A stretch of DNA of 64,000 bases from Porcisia hertigi (GCF_017918235.1 NC_090589.1:1179501-1243500), one strand, 5' to 3'; positions 1 to 11,562 are shown, counted from the stretch's first letter. Notes: generated by a model not told the origin, from the sequence alone. Numbers and translations: made by a program.

Positions 1-467
1 AACTAGGAAGAGTCCTCTCCCAACCCCTCCTCAGCCCCCCCGGCTCCTGACAGACAAGACCTCCCCGCGCCTCAGTGCGTCTCCCATTATGCAAAAGATA
101 AACTGAGGCCTCCTCCGAAGGTGGCTTCAAGTAAACACCACCCGCTGAACAGTTAGAGCCGGGCGAGACACGAGTGCGTCAAATCAACACATGCCCACAA
201 CACAAATGGCACCAAACACCTTCCCTGTCGCGTACCCCACAAGACGTAACGCCATCGAGCCCCCTACACGCTGCGAACGGTAAAAACGAATCACTCTTAC
301 TTTGCCGCGTGGCATAAACCGTCAAACCTTTCCGCACCTGTAGCGCCTCGCAGTTGAGTAGCACAACGATCCTCTGGTGTCATCAGGAATGCGGTCGGGA
401 CTCAAAAGTCACGCCAGAGTGCCTTCCACCACTGGCACATCAGGGGCCTCTTCTCCAAAATGTCGTT
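1..467. other. Spacer at left edge, no gene seen
   Basis: No credible coding frame is present on either strand. In transcription order this lies beyond the DENN gene and repeat copy A, so it should be upstream flank of a gene outside the window. Confidence 0.5.
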
Positions 468-1017
468 CCACAACGAACAAGTTCACAAGTATAATACACA
501 CACACACCAGCCTCCGTGGACCTATCTGTTGAAGCAATACAGCGACCTCATGATCGTCCAGGGCAGACTGTCCTCCCCCTCGCCCTTCTCTCTCTCATCG
601 AACCGGGACATCCGGCTAGTGGGCCCTTCCTCCTGGCTTGGCGTGCTTTCTTTCCTCCAATGCCCGCTGCAGGAGGTGCACCACATGGGCGTCGGGTGCG
701 ATGCGCTCTTTCATCCACGCAGGCAGCGCCCAGCGTCCCACACCCTCGAGAGCGAAAGCGGTAGTGTCTGTCCCGCGGCCGGTGGCAGAGGGCGGTGTAC
801 GCGCGTGCCGGGCAAGTCTCAGGGAGGTCAGTGGCCAGCGTCGGAGCGACGGCCCTCGGCTACCCTCTCTTTAGGCACCGCCTGTGCGCCGTTCTCCCCA
901 CCCCCCACCCCGCCTTCTCCTCCTCCCCCACTTCACCTCTGCCGCACCAGCCCACTGCCCTTCATGTGGTGGTGTGCACACGCTCTCCGCGTTGCACTCC
1001 GGCAGGGGCGCGATGGG
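468..1017 (+). repeat. Dispersed repeat, copy A (5' half)
   Basis: This is copy A of a four-copy family. From about 481 (GTTCACAAGTATAATACA) to 1017 it matches 35241 onward and 45938 onward almost base for base, mostly with single substitutions. The first bases (CCACAACGAACAA) differ from the other copies (CCACAGAGCAG) but keep the CCACA start. Homology stops sharply after GCGATGGG at 1017, so the distal half is absent. The copy sits about 345 bases downstream of the DENN stop codon, in likely 3' UTR or spacer. The antisense strand keeps an open frame with no stop, shared with copies B and C. Confidence 0.9.
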
Positions 1018-1361
1018 GCCACGCATACAAGAAGGGGGATAAAGAGAGAAGCGGGTTGAAGGTTCTAGAATGCTAGAGGCGTAGAGTAGGTATCGCACCA
1101 CCGGCACTACGGGCTGCAGAAGCCCAACGTACAGACCGAAAAAAAAAACGACGTACAATTCACTGGTAACGGGAACAAAAAAAAGATAGGGAAAAATATA
1201 TATCAGACACCATATACATCTATATAGAGAGAGATATATAAACACAGACAAACCTAAGAAGTGAGAGAAGGGGGGTGAGTAACAATGTGAGCAGGAGTGG
1301 GAGTGGGAGTGGGAGGGAGGAGGGGAGGAGGGGAGGAGGAGGGGAAGGGGAAACAAAGATC
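1018..1361. other. 3' flank of DENN gene with pyrimidine-rich tract
   Basis: Positions 1266-1352 are almost pure purine on the plus strand (GGAGG/GGGAGT repeats), so they form a long pyrimidine tract on the transcribed strand starting about 10 bases after the DENN stop. In trypanosomatids such tracts guide trans-splicing of the next gene and polyadenylation of the previous one. An AT-rich stretch lies at 1190-1245. Confidence 0.5.
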
Positions 1362-4223
1362 TCACCGCCTCGCCCTATCCATGCTCCTCTCGTAAATCAT
1401 CAAAAAGAAGCTATTCATGGAGGCAATTGCAGCGTTTCCCTCCGGCACTAACTCCACACGCCTCAGCAGCGCTGCAGCCGCCGCTCGTACCTCGGCAAAG
1501 GGACTTGTCAGCTGCATGCCCACTGCGTTCAGTCCACCAACCGCCAGCACCATCCGTCTGAGAAAGAGCTTCACGTCGTAGGCCGTGTTCAGAAGAGCTA
1601 GAAGCGCCTGCAGCGTCCGGTGCACTGGTGTCTCACCACACGCACAGTGACGCAGCGCCACACACTGGAGTAGAAGGGCCGGGTTCTCGCCTGGATGCAA
1701 GACATGACTGCGGACGCTGTCCATCATGGACGTCAACGCCATCTCTGCCCGCAGCGCAGCGAGGGAGCGGTGAGCGAAGGTCGGGTAGAGCGCGCTCGGC
1801 ACCGACACGTTGCTCCCACTCACGTAGCCTACAACGACCACCGTAAAAAGAAAGTCCTCCACCATTAGACGAAGGCGTTGGTTCCGCTCCACGGCACCGA
1901 TGCGCAGCGCGCGGAGGTGATATATGGTGCCCACAAGCTGCTTGTACAGCTGTTGCCATGGAGGGGGTAAACTGCGCAGCGCCTCGGAGTCGCCGCCGAC
2001 CCCAACGGCATTTGCCAGACCCGCTGTCGCCGCTGCCCAGTTTCCGCCAACCGATGACGACAAGATCGTCGTCTTGCGCTGCAGTCGCTCCGCTGCTGTG
2101 ACGACGGACTTTTTGTCAAGGTCGCACAACAGATCCCAGCCCCACGGATTGACGGTCTCGAAAATAGGATTGAGGGTCCCTACGATGTAGCCTGGAACCC
2201 CCAGAAAGTAATCAACGCTGCTCACGGAAACGTATGGGAACACCTTTTGTGCCATAAAGTTGCGGTCGAGCAGGTTGCCGATAATTCCCAGCGAGATGGC
2301 CGCCTCGCACACGTCGGCCGCCTCACCTTTGCGAGAGAGAATCAGGATCTTCTTCTCGGTGAGGATGCCAAGCAGCAGCTGCAGGGACGACGGGCCGAGG
2401 GTTGTGATGAGGCCCTCGAGGCTATACCGTGTGAACACGATGTCGTTAGACTCTGGCGAGAGTGGGATTTTGGCGTGGATCGTTTTGCCGAATGGGGCGT
2501 AACTGTAATGGACGTACGCCTGGTGTCCACTGTCTATGGTGCAGTGCTTGCGGATCTCCGCCGTGAGCTGGTCCACCTTGGACCGCCCCGCCGCTACCAC
2601 CACTGCTGCATTGTTCACCGAGTCGTAGCAGCGCTTCAGGATGCGCTGCTGCTCCCGCAACGCGCTCTCGTCGGTACCGTTAACGCTACAGCAAAGCTCA
2701 GCGGCAGCTACGAGGACAGGAAAGAACGGCTCAAGCCACACCAGCGACTGCCCGAGGATCGCGACGCTCTTGGTAACGCCGCCCCGGCGGGCAGTGCTGT
2801 CGCGCTTTGAGACAACAGCGCACAAACCAAACAGCACTGGACCGACTGCCTCAGTCGGAGCGCCCTGGTGGCTCTTTTGTGTCGTCACAGAAGCGTAGTC
2901 GCCAGCGGATGAGGGATCAACGTGATACTCCTCCACAGCCTTGTCGGTTGCGCTGACGCCGGCGTCGCTGTCCATTGAATCGGCCCGTGGCAACATCAAG
3001 TGACCAGAAGGCTCCCAAGAGTTCGTCACTTGCCGTGTGTCAGCGTCCCTTCCCCCATGGGCCGAGTGCGGCTCTGGGGATACAGGGCTAACTCTGGAGC
3101 CTGGGGTGACAGGGCAGTGGTCATAAATGTCGTGTGGATGTCCGCAATGATGGGCCTTTGCAGTGAAGCTACTGGACGTGCTGCTTTCCGGTCGAGCTTC
3201 CCGTGATGCAGAATCTGAACTGCCCAATGAACCACTCCTCCTCAGCGGCGTGGGGATAGACGGGATAGCTCCCGCAGTAGGGGTGCCGCCGCTGTTATCG
3301 ACTTGTGAGGGAACGGAGGCGGCGCTGGCGACGGCAGCAGCAGCCGTCTGTTCGCGTTGTACAAGCGTCATCAAGGTCTTCAGAAAGTTCTCGAAGTGCG
3401 ACTCTTTCATGAGGTACCCCTCCTCCTGGCGCGCCGCCACAGCAGCTGTGTAGTGCATAACAACAAACACGTAATCCCCGTCATGGTTGCCCCCGACGCC
3501 GGCGCCAGTGGTAGCGCTGGCAGCTACCGCTTCAGAACCACTGGCGAGGCTACCACCGCGCCCACCCATGCTGCTCATCACTGCAGCACCGGGATCCATT
3601 ATGCTCGAGTCCACACCAGCCGCAATAGATGCTGAGTCGCTCGTGGCCAGCGTCGCCTCGTTCCTCTGCATTGCCTCCAGCTGCTTTGAGAATCGCACGA
3701 CTTCGGTTGGTATGCTTGGCAGAGACGATATGTTTTCTGCCTCGACAGCGGACGGACCCTCGATCTCTGCGCCCTTGTACCGCAGCGACACTTCCCCTGT
3801 AGTGACGTTGATGATGAGTATTTCAGGCACGTACAGTGCGGTGTCTTCGCCGGGGCGGCGCTCCCAGAGAAACTGCATGTCGCCGCGGTCGGCTGTCACC
3901 GAAACACGTGTAAAGCGATAGACCGGAAAGCGCGTGTACGAGGGAATCTGCGGTCGATTTACAACGAAAACCGTGCGGGTCAAATTGACCTTCTCCGCCC
4001 CGTCCGGAAGCATTACGTTGGCGAAGTACTCGGTGTGTCCTGCAATCCCAGATGGCGCACGGAGCTCGACGGAGGAAGAGGGCGAAGACATCGAAGGAGA
4101 TGCTGGGGGGCGGGGATAGCAAGCGCGCAGGCAGGCACCCGTATCGATATCGAACTCCGCCACGATCAGGCTTGTCGCCAAAGGGGTGGCCGACACGGCC
4201 GCAGTGTCCGACCTCTTCCGCAT
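1362..4223 (-). CDS. DENN-module protein of the AVL9/Afi1 (SPA) type
   Basis: A 953-residue protein. The N-terminus (residues about 18-120: an AEFDIDTGACLRACYP stretch, then a LPDGAEK and a FVVNRP element) resembles the Afi1/AVL9 docking domain, which begins the longin-like part of DENN modules. Residues about 180-450 are a low-complexity Ser/Ala/Gly-rich linker. Residues about 460-900 carry the SPA/cDENN core: the LLLGILTEKKILILS strand near residue 620, followed by FPYVSV and a VPGYIVGTLNPIFE element. Family members act in post-Golgi and endosomal traffic, and DENN proteins are commonly Rab or Arf exchange factors; which GTPase is served here cannot be read from sequence. The first Met (MRKRSD) fits a predicted splice acceptor 153 bases upstream. 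Confidence 0.8.
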   Translation of the reverse strand: MRKRSDTAAVSATPLATSLIVAEFDIDTGACLRACYPRPPASPSMSSPSSSVELRAPSGIAGHTEYFANVMLPDGAEKVNLTRTVFVVNRPQIPSYTRFPVYRFTRVSVTADRGDMQFLWERRPGEDTALYVPEILIINVTTGEVSLRYKGAEIEGPSAVEAENISSLPSIPTEVVRFSKQLEAMQRNEATLATSDSASIAAGVDSSIMDPGAAVMSSMGGRGGSLASGSEAVAASATTGAGVGGNHDGDYVFVVMHYTAAVAARQEEGYLMKESHFENFLKTLMTLVQREQTAAAAVASAASVPSQVDNSGGTPTAGAIPSIPTPLRRSGSLGSSDSASREARPESSTSSSFTAKAHHCGHPHDIYDHCPVTPGSRVSPVSPEPHSAHGGRDADTRQVTNSWEPSGHLMLPRADSMDSDAGVSATDKAVEEYHVDPSSAGDYASVTTQKSHQGAPTEAVGPVLFGLCAVVSKRDSTARRGGVTKSVAILGQSLVWLEPFFPVLVAAAELCCSVNGTDESALREQQRILKRCYDSVNNAAVVVAAGRSKVDQLTAEIRKHCTIDSGHQAYVHYSYAPFGKTIHAKIPLSPESNDIVFTRYSLEGLITTLGPSSLQLLLGILTEKKILILSRKGEAADVCEAAISLGIIGNLLDRNFMAQKVFPYVSVSSVDYFLGVPGYIVGTLNPIFETVNPWGWDLLCDLDKKSVVTAAERLQRKTTILSSSVGGNWAAATAGLANAVGVGGDSEALRSLPPPWQQLYKQLVGTIYHLRALRIGAVERNQRLRLMVEDFLFTVVVVGYVSGSNVSVPSALYPTFAHRSLAALRAEMALTSMMDSVRSHVLHPGENPALLLQCVALRHCACGETPVHRTLQALLALLNTAYDVKLFLRRMVLAVGGLNAVGMQLTSPFAEVRAAAAALLRRVELVPEGNAAIASMNSFFLMIYERSMDRARR

Positions 4224-5675
4224 AGCGAATGGAGCGCGCTAGGCCAATGAGTTGGGGCGACACGAGGCCGACTGGGTAAGCGCAGATGCAACAGAGAGGG
4301 GAGTACACAATGTAAGCGCCTCGCTTTCAGCAACATGAGCTGCTAATTCCCATTTGGCAGTTTGATTAGGTGCGATCTCGTGCGAATATTTCACACACAC
4401 GAAAAAAAAAAACGTATCAAAACATCGAGAGAGAAAAAAAAAAGAGCAGAGTAGCGATGACGGCTGATATGCAGAAAGTCTAAACGTGAAGTGTTTGACA
4501 TATATGCATCGATACGCACATGCAGGAGCCGCTGGCAGTGTCGAGAAAACATACACATCGTGTTTGGTCGAGTAGAGCCACGAAAAAAAGGTGTGAGGGG
4601 AGTATGAGAAGCTCAGTGTACCACAGAAGACCTGCCGCGCTTTTCGCTCCCCCTCCCCCCACCAAAAACAGGCCTCTGAGTGCATATTTTCAGTACGAGC
4701 AGCGAGGTCAAAACACGCAGCACATCACTTGCCACAGACTCCCCCAGCCCTCCCCACCCCTCCTCCAACAGTGAAGCCCTTTTGGCACACCTCCGACAGA
4801 GACTGGCAAAATAACGTTTGGGGGGCCAGGAGATTCCGTGTGTTCAGTGCATTGTGCCAAGGATTGGAGCCCCAGATAAACTCTGCTCCACGGATGTTCC
4901 TTTTTCCCTCCCTTTTTTCTGTTGTTTACGTTGCGGACGCGCTTCCTAAACGAAACCGCTTTGGAAAAAAAACAACAACAACGACCTCCACGAGGTGGCC
5001 CAAAACTGTAAGATACGAAGTGACACAAGGGAAATGGAAAAAAAAACTGATGGCCATCACACCTGAGGTAGGAGGGGGGCAACTCGTCCATATCTGAGTC
5101 AGTCGAGACTCTCAGTGTATAAAATCAACACGGGTGTGCGTTCCTGGCACCATCCCTTAATTAACTTACGTCCGACACAGCACAAGATGTAAACGTGATC
5201 ATCGAGAGGAAACCATAGCAACAAAGCACTGTTGACCAAATATATATATATATATATATATGTGGTGGAAAATACAGTGAAAGAACAAAGATCGTGCCCA
5301 CACACAGTGGAGAGACGCCCCAATACATGCATACTCGCAAGTGTACGTATAGAGAGAGGAAGATGGAGAAGGGGGGGGCTACACACACCATTAGGCGGCA
5401 GGCGCAAGACGCGAGAGCTCTCCTCCGTGCTAGCGTGTACTTGTGCAAACTACAAGGACAGAGAAGGAAGATGAGAACGCGTGAAAGTAAACAGACGGCC
5501 CGGACGCGAGCAAACAAAAATGCCACAGAAACAGGAGTAGCAAAGGCACTCGTGAAGCGGGTGGGTGGGGATCCAGCAGGAGTCCGACGTCAAGGAACAC
5601 CACCAACCTAAGAAATTCACCCTCGCAAAGGTCCTGGGAAGCTCGTCCCCTGCAGTCACGTTGCTCCCCCCGTCT
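4224..5675. other. Spacer between SGT and DENN genes
   Basis: Contains the DENN trans-splice signal, several A-runs and a (TA)n microsatellite at 5240-5262. No protein-like frame was found. Confidence 0.5.
4370..4447 (-). promoter_or_regulatory. Predicted trans-splice signal of the DENN gene
   Basis: Two runs of T (minus strand of 4400-4411 and 4424-4444) form a polypyrimidine tract. The first AG downstream on the minus strand is at 4378-4377, giving a 5' UTR of about 153 bases. The prediction uses the usual tract-then-first-AG rule only. Confidence 0.45.
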
Positions 5676-6884
5676 CTAAGCACTGCTGTTTGGGTTCGTG
5701 AACATCAAGTTTTGAAACTTCATCATGAGGTTCATGACATCCGGGTCGCCAAGGTACTTCTGGAAGGCACCATAGCCGTTGGCTTGCACATCCGCCATGA
5801 TGCCAGCCAGCTTCGGGTTCTTTCGCACCTCCTCCTCCTGCAATTGCTCGATAGCGGCACGGTTAACCTTGCCAAAGGGCGTCACGACGTTCCCGTCCTC
5901 GTCCATGTTGCGCATGCCCATGTCGGCACCAAGGCGGTTAAGCTCCGTCGGGTCCATGCCGCCCTGGCTGAACTTCCCCGCCATGTTGGCGACGAGGTTG
6001 CTAAACTCGGGATTCTGCATCATACGCTGCGCCGTCTCCATAAACTGTGGGTTGTTCATCATGTTCGCGAACTGGCTCATGTCTGGCATGCCACCCATTC
6101 CCGGGAAACCGCCCATGCCGCCACCGGTGGCGAGGCCAGTAAGCTTTACCTTCTCCTCAGCTCGTTTGAGGTCATCTTTGTAGGTGCTGTTGTCCGGGTC
6201 GAGCTCGCACGCCTTGGTGAAGGCGTCCACAGCACGGCTATAGTTCTCCTGGTAAAAGAGCGCCGTTCCCAAGCGAGAGTACGACTTGGAGTACTCGGGG
6301 TTGATGATGATGGCGCGCTCACAGTCAATGATGGCGTTGTTATAGTCCTTCAGGTGCGTATGGGCCGCGGCGCGGTTTGCGAAAAAGACGGCGTTCTCCG
6401 ACTCCAGCTCAATCGCCTTGGTGTAGTACGCGATCGCCTCCTTGTACTTAGCCTGGCTCATCAACTCGTTGCCCTTATTCTTAATCTGCTCCGCCGTGAG
6501 GCCCTCATATGGATTGTTGCGCTGGTTGAATTTCTCGCGCGCCTTTTCCAGGCGCTGCGCGTACTCGTCAGAGCCCGCATCGACACCCTTGAAGTAGCCT
6601 TTTTTCTCTAGCAACTCCACAAAGGATGTAAACTTTTCGTCCTGCTCGACGCCACTGCAGCGCTCGTGCTCGCGCAGCGCCGTTTTGAAAGCCTCCAGTA
6701 CGTCCACCTTTGTATCGTACAGCCCACCGCTGCCAGCTGGGTCGACACCGAACTCCTCACCAAGCATCTGTGCCACCGCCTCGGCGCGCTCGGGATTCTC
6801 GACCTGTGACCGGCGCATCATCCGGATGAATGAGAAGATGAGCTTCTTGTGGTCATCCGTAATGGGCTGATCTCTCTCCTCCAT
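5676..6884 (-). CDS. SGT: Small glutamine-rich TPR co-chaperone (SGT)
   Basis: A 402-residue homologue of SGTA/Sgt2, the co-chaperone that links Hsp70/Hsp90 to substrates and to tail-anchored protein targeting. Residues 12-50 form the N-terminal homodimerisation segment. Residues 131-250 hold three TPR units (NKGNELMSQAKYKEAIAYY; NRAAAHTHLKDYNNAI; YSRLGTALFYQENYSRAV), with the basic and Asn residues expected for binding EEVD tails. A Gly/Met-rich linker (251-275) precedes an STI1-like segment (NPQFMETAQRMM, 278-290). The usual Gln-rich tail is weak. Leishmania SGT is described in the literature as essential and as sitting on chromosome 30, which agrees with the HSP60 paralogue nearby. The start is set by the conserved N-terminal domain. 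The 5' flank has an odd AG-free stretch (see findings). Confidence 0.92.
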   Translation of the reverse strand: MEERDQPITDDHKKLIFSFIRMMRRSQVENPERAEAVAQMLGEEFGVDPAGSGGLYDTKVDVLEAFKTALREHERCSGVEQDEKFTSFVELLEKKGYFKGVDAGSDEYAQRLEKAREKFNQRNNPYEGLTAEQIKNKGNELMSQAKYKEAIAYYTKAIELESENAVFFANRAAAHTHLKDYNNAIIDCERAIIINPEYSKSYSRLGTALFYQENYSRAVDAFTKACELDPDNSTYKDDLKRAEEKVKLTGLATGGGMGGFPGMGGMPDMSQFANMMNNPQFMETAQRMMQNPEFSNLVANMAGKFSQGGMDPTELNRLGADMGMRNMDEDGNVVTPFGKVNRAAIEQLQEEEVRKNPKLAGIMADVQANGYGAFQKYLGDPDVMNLMMKFQNLMFTNPNSSA

Positions 6885-7784
6885 TGTGAAGTACGAGAAA
6901 AAAAATGAGGGTTAGAGAAGTCGGGGGGATGAGGCAAATAAAAGAAGAGAAGGGTGATATGTGTGACGTAGTAGCGAGTAATGTGGCGCCCCAATGGTGA
7001 AAAAAAGAAATGAGTTAAGCACGTATGTACGCAGCCTTTCCACTAGTATGCTTTGAGTGCGTGTTCGGATCCGTACGCAAGACCATCGGGGATTGAAGTC
7101 GCGGCGTTAGCGTTGTTATATAAGTGCGTGCACGTTTGGGAGGACAGGGAGAAGAGTGGGGAGGGGTGGGGGGACAATGGTGAAAGGAAGTAGGGAGAAA
7201 AAGTCATAGGCTGTCAAGAAGAATGTTGCAGGCAACTGGAAATGCTCTAAACATGCAAAGGGTTATCAGCAGTACCATAAGTGCTTCACCGCACGCGAAT
7301 GCAGCCCCTGTTTCAGGAAGTGCAGCAGTGCCTAGGCATCTCGGGCTCTCCTGACCGTGGTACCCACACAACCACCCCACCGCACCCCAATGGTTTCATC
7401 AGAACGTCCCTATCGGGCAGCAATGTGGAGGGCCCATTTTGCCAGCCCCAGTGTCGACTTCAGTGCCATTATACCTGAGTGGGTGGGTGGGTGGGCAGCC
7501 CCCTTTTTTTTTCTTGGGTCACAGAGGCTCACCTCGGAGATCCACGGGCAGTAGTGAAGAAGTGGTGTGAAGGAAATATATATATATATATCAAAAGCGT
7601 TAGTCACGCAAAGAGCCGAACCCAATAAATGTGTACGCGTGCATGTCTGCAACAGCAAAAAAAAAACTGACAACGGCTCAGGTACACGTGAAAACCCAAC
7701 AGCACGCACACATCTCAAAGAAAAGGAGATGGCCCACACACATACTGCAGGGCTACTCGTAAGAATGCAATGTGGGAGATCAAC
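6885..7784. other. Spacer upstream of SGT
   Basis: Positions 7137-7205 are purine-rich on plus, so a polypyrimidine tract for SGT; the first AG after it on the minus strand is near 7052. A short (TA)n lies at 7575-7591. No gene is visible. Confidence 0.5.
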
Positions 7785-8489
7785 TCACTCACCTGCCAGA
7801 CTAGTGGAGGCTAAAGACTTGCGTTGTTCCATGATCCGCTTGGCCATAAGTCGCTTGAACTCCTCAGCGTTCATGCCGTACTTGGCCAACACCGCGTCGA
7901 GCTCCACCTCGCTGGTGGCCTTTATGAGCTCAGCCTGTGCCACCTCAGCGAGCGTCTTCGCCTGCTGATCTAGTACGAAGTTCTTTTGTATCTCTTTCTG
8001 GCGGACCAGCAGGTGACGACGGATGCGCTCGCCGTAGGTGGAACGCAGCTCTGGGCCGGATCGACTCAAGATGAAGTTGTCAAACCCACCGTCTCTCTCA
8101 ATCTGGAACATGGCGGCCTCCACCATAGGCACCTGGACCCAATGGTCAAGCGTGTCGCTATAGTGAATGCCAGTCTTGACAAATGGATACTTGAGTTGGC
8201 GATACACATGCTGAACCTGGCGCGAGGTGCGCACCCGCTCCCGTACCCGCTCGTTCATCCAAATAACGTCCATCTCCTGCGGCGCCTTGGGCAAAAACGA
8301 GCGCGGCGAAACGTCGCTCATGCGGTAAAGGGCATGGCGATTGACTCGGTTGCACCATGCCGCCCATGGGGGAAGCCCCATGGAGATGTAGCGGTTGATG
8401 AGACCCCGCGGCGCTCCATGCGGTGCTCGTGACGTCTCCGGGTTGAGCGCAAAGGTGGAGAAGCGCAAATGTGACGACTGGCGAAACAT
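7785..8489 (-). CDS. Mitochondrial ribosomal protein bL28m, putative
   Basis: A 234-residue basic protein. Residues 119-165 (VPMVEAAMFQIERDGGFDNFILS, then SGPELRSTYGERIRRHLL) match the core of mitochondrial L28/MRPL28 proteins, in which a helix ending in GxDxYLL is followed by a helix with a G-x-x-x-(K/R)-R motif. The N-terminus (MFRQSSHLRFSTFALN) is rich in Arg, Ser and hydrophobics without acids, as in a matrix presequence. Charged helices at 165-234 are kinetoplastid-type extensions. The expected role is a structural protein of the mitoribosomal large subunit. Assignment rests on motif memory; a profile search against bL28m would settle it. Confidence 0.65.
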   Translation of the reverse strand: MFRQSSHLRFSTFALNPETSRAPHGAPRGLINRYISMGLPPWAAWCNRVNRHALYRMSDVSPRSFLPKAPQEMDVIWMNERVRERVRTSRQVQHVYRQLKYPFVKTGIHYSDTLDHWVQVPMVEAAMFQIERDGGFDNFILSRSGPELRSTYGERIRRHLLVRQKEIQKNFVLDQQAKTLAEVAQAELIKATSEVELDAVLAKYGMNAEEFKRLMAKRIMEQRKSLASTSLAGE

Positions 8490-9568
8490 CTTGATATGTG
8501 CTCCAGTTTTGTGAAATGAAGCAACCTACGCCCCTCTTGTGTGATGGGCTTGAATCGCAGTCGCGGTGGAGGGTGATACGAGGCACGCGTGCACAGACGA
8601 CGTGCCTCGTTTTTTTCTGTAAATCTCGTGGAGAGGGAGCGCGGGAGGGAAGAGGAAGAGGAGATGAAGAGCACGAACAAGAAAAAAAAAAGAAAGCAGG
8701 CAAATGCAAACGCCTTACCGAATGCAGCTCTCACAGAGGAGAGGAAGTGAAGCCGCGGAGAGACCCAATTACGACTCCACACGTCGGCACGCGCGGACGC
8801 CCGAGTCCAGAAAGGGGCTGCAATGGAAGAAAACAAAAAGAGGGAAGTGGGGATGATAAAAGAAAGCGCAGCACCGCCAAACGAGACGCAGAGCAAGCGA
8901 AGTGAGCTGCAAGTACAGTTGAGCGCGAAAGAATACGCTGGACGCTGCTAAAGGAGGATTTGGTGAGAGAATCGCCAGGAGCTTGAGAAGCGGATGTGAT
9001 TCAGTGGTTTTTTTGTTTACACCGCGGCGTGCGCTGATCGGGCATCGGTCATGCCCTCGGGCGAACACCCTTGTCATTCTTTCATCAAATCATTTTTTGC
9101 TTTTTTTTCCTCCATCAGACACGATTCCTCAATCTGGTGGCGTGCCGCTGAAGCAGACCGCGTGCTGCAGTACACTTCTCTGGTTTTCTGGTCCGTCATT
9201 ATGAGGTAAAAGTTAAGACAGAGACTCCAAGATTCACGCGATGACTGGCGCCCTGCTGTGCGCGCAACAAGAATTAACACTAGAAGAGGCATCATCTCAG
9301 GAAAAAGACATGCGCCTTCGTTGACAAACGCACTGTGACACCCCTTGTTAGCCCCTCGCACGCCGCGAAAACTCACACACAGACGCAAACATCTTGACCG
9401 CGAAGTGAGAAGAAGGGGTAAGGGAGGGGGGGAAGGGGGGCAGTCAACAGAGAAAAGGAGAAGGGGGGATGGTGAAGGGAAACAACAGACAAAAAGAAAC
9501 CGAAGGGAGATAATACGTGGAGCCCCACACCCCTCTCCCCGCACCGCTCGCACGGTGAAGAGTTGCCA
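8490..9568. other. Spacer between TMA7 and bL28m
   Basis: Contains purine-rich plus-strand stretches (8620-8700, 8820-8850, 9405-9510), which are pyrimidine-rich in the transcript and suit trans-splicing of bL28m. No further gene is supported. Confidence 0.5.
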
Positions 9569-10746
<1,178 letters not shown>

Positions 10747-11562
10747 CTAGGCCTGACCACACCGGAGGAAGTAGTGCTCCACCAAGCCCCAGTTGCACGT
10801 CTTGAAGAAATTCTGAACAAAGCGCTCAATCTCATCTCCTTCAACCTCCTCCGCCGCCAGTGGATAGTCGTAGCAGTACGCAGACTCGTGTGTGTTCAGC
10901 GCTAGAAGTGGAATCAAGTCGCTGCCGATAGGGCAAGTTCCATGGTCGAACGTGAGAACGTCAAACGCCTTACCAGTCCAGACGAGATACACCCATCCAC
11001 CAGCGGCCTGTTGGGAAAGTGCGGCGACCGTGAAAAGTCGTTGCACCTCCTGCACAGCGTCTACAGTACCGTTTCGACTATACTGCAGCTGGAGCTCTTC
11101 CTTGAGCCGTGCCGGGACAGCCGTGCCCCACGGACGCAACGAGCGATACCAAAAACAGTAGTTGAAGTGTTCCGACGCGGCGGTGTGGATGACGGCGCGC
11201 GATGCATCGAATGAGGAGTTGCGGATGACCACGTTCAGGTTGTGCCCCTCAAGGTCAGACCCCATGGTGTGTGCATTCAGCTGTTCCACCGCTGCCTTGT
11301 GAAATACATGATACTGAACATCAAACTGTTTTCTCGTCATGAGCGGCGCGACTCCCTGGCCAACATCGTAGTCAATACGGGGGAGATAAAAAAAACCCTT
11401 TGCATCCCTCTCCGCATCTGCCGTCGCCGCCGCCATCTCTGTCATGCGAAAAGCGCGCGTGACACCATATGGCGTGGCGACGGCGGGGTTCACATGAATC
11501 GATGCCCCTTTCGGCACGTACTCGCAAAAGCGTCGCAACAGAGAGACGCGCATGGGTGCCAC
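10747..11562 (-). CDS. Fe/Mn superoxide-dismutase-fold protein lacking metal ligands (mitoribosomal mS42/mS43-like)
   Basis: A 271-residue protein with the order of an iron/manganese superoxide dismutase: an N-terminal helical part (FHKAAVEQLN, 87-96), a HFNYCFWYRSLRPWG segment (132-146) equivalent to the SOD HFNHTFYWNSL...GG region, a GWVYLVW strand (189-195) and the LLALNTHESAYCYDY segment (219-233) equivalent to VDVWEHAYYLDY. All four metal-binding positions appear replaced: His to Gln83, His to Tyr135, Asp to Asn223, His to Ser227. Catalysis is therefore very unlikely. SOD-fold proteins without metal are known structural parts of mitochondrial small ribosomal subunits (mS42, mS43), the best guess here. 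The Arg-rich N-terminus (MRVSLLRRF) suits mitochondrial import. The start could be Met1 or Met4. Confidence 0.75.
   Translation of the reverse strand: MAPMRVSLLRRFCEYVPKGASIHVNPAVATPYGVTRAFRMTEMAAATADAERDAKGFFYLPRIDYDVGQGVAPLMTRKQFDVQYHVFHKAAVEQLNAHTMGSDLEGHNLNVVIRNSSFDASRAVIHTAASEHFNYCFWYRSLRPWGTAVPARLKEELQLQYSRNGTVDAVQEVQRLFTVAALSQQAAGGWVYLVWTGKAFDVLTFDHGTCPIGSDLIPLLALNTHESAYCYDYPLAAEEVEGDEIERFVQNFFKTCNWGLVEHYFLRCGQA

Noticed and set aside
468-1017. Plus-strand frames inside the repeat (for example 516-764) as genes
   Set aside because: They differ between copies in end points, contain no domain and oppose transcription; only the antisense frame is noted as a hypothesis.
5565-6611. A 348-codon plus-strand frame over the SGT gene
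   Set aside because: It is the antisense shadow of SGT, whose homology and direction are clear; the shadow is His/Leu/Val-rich with no domain.
10747-11562. Active iron superoxide dismutase
   Set aside because: All four expected metal ligands are replaced, so an enzymatic annotation would be misleading.
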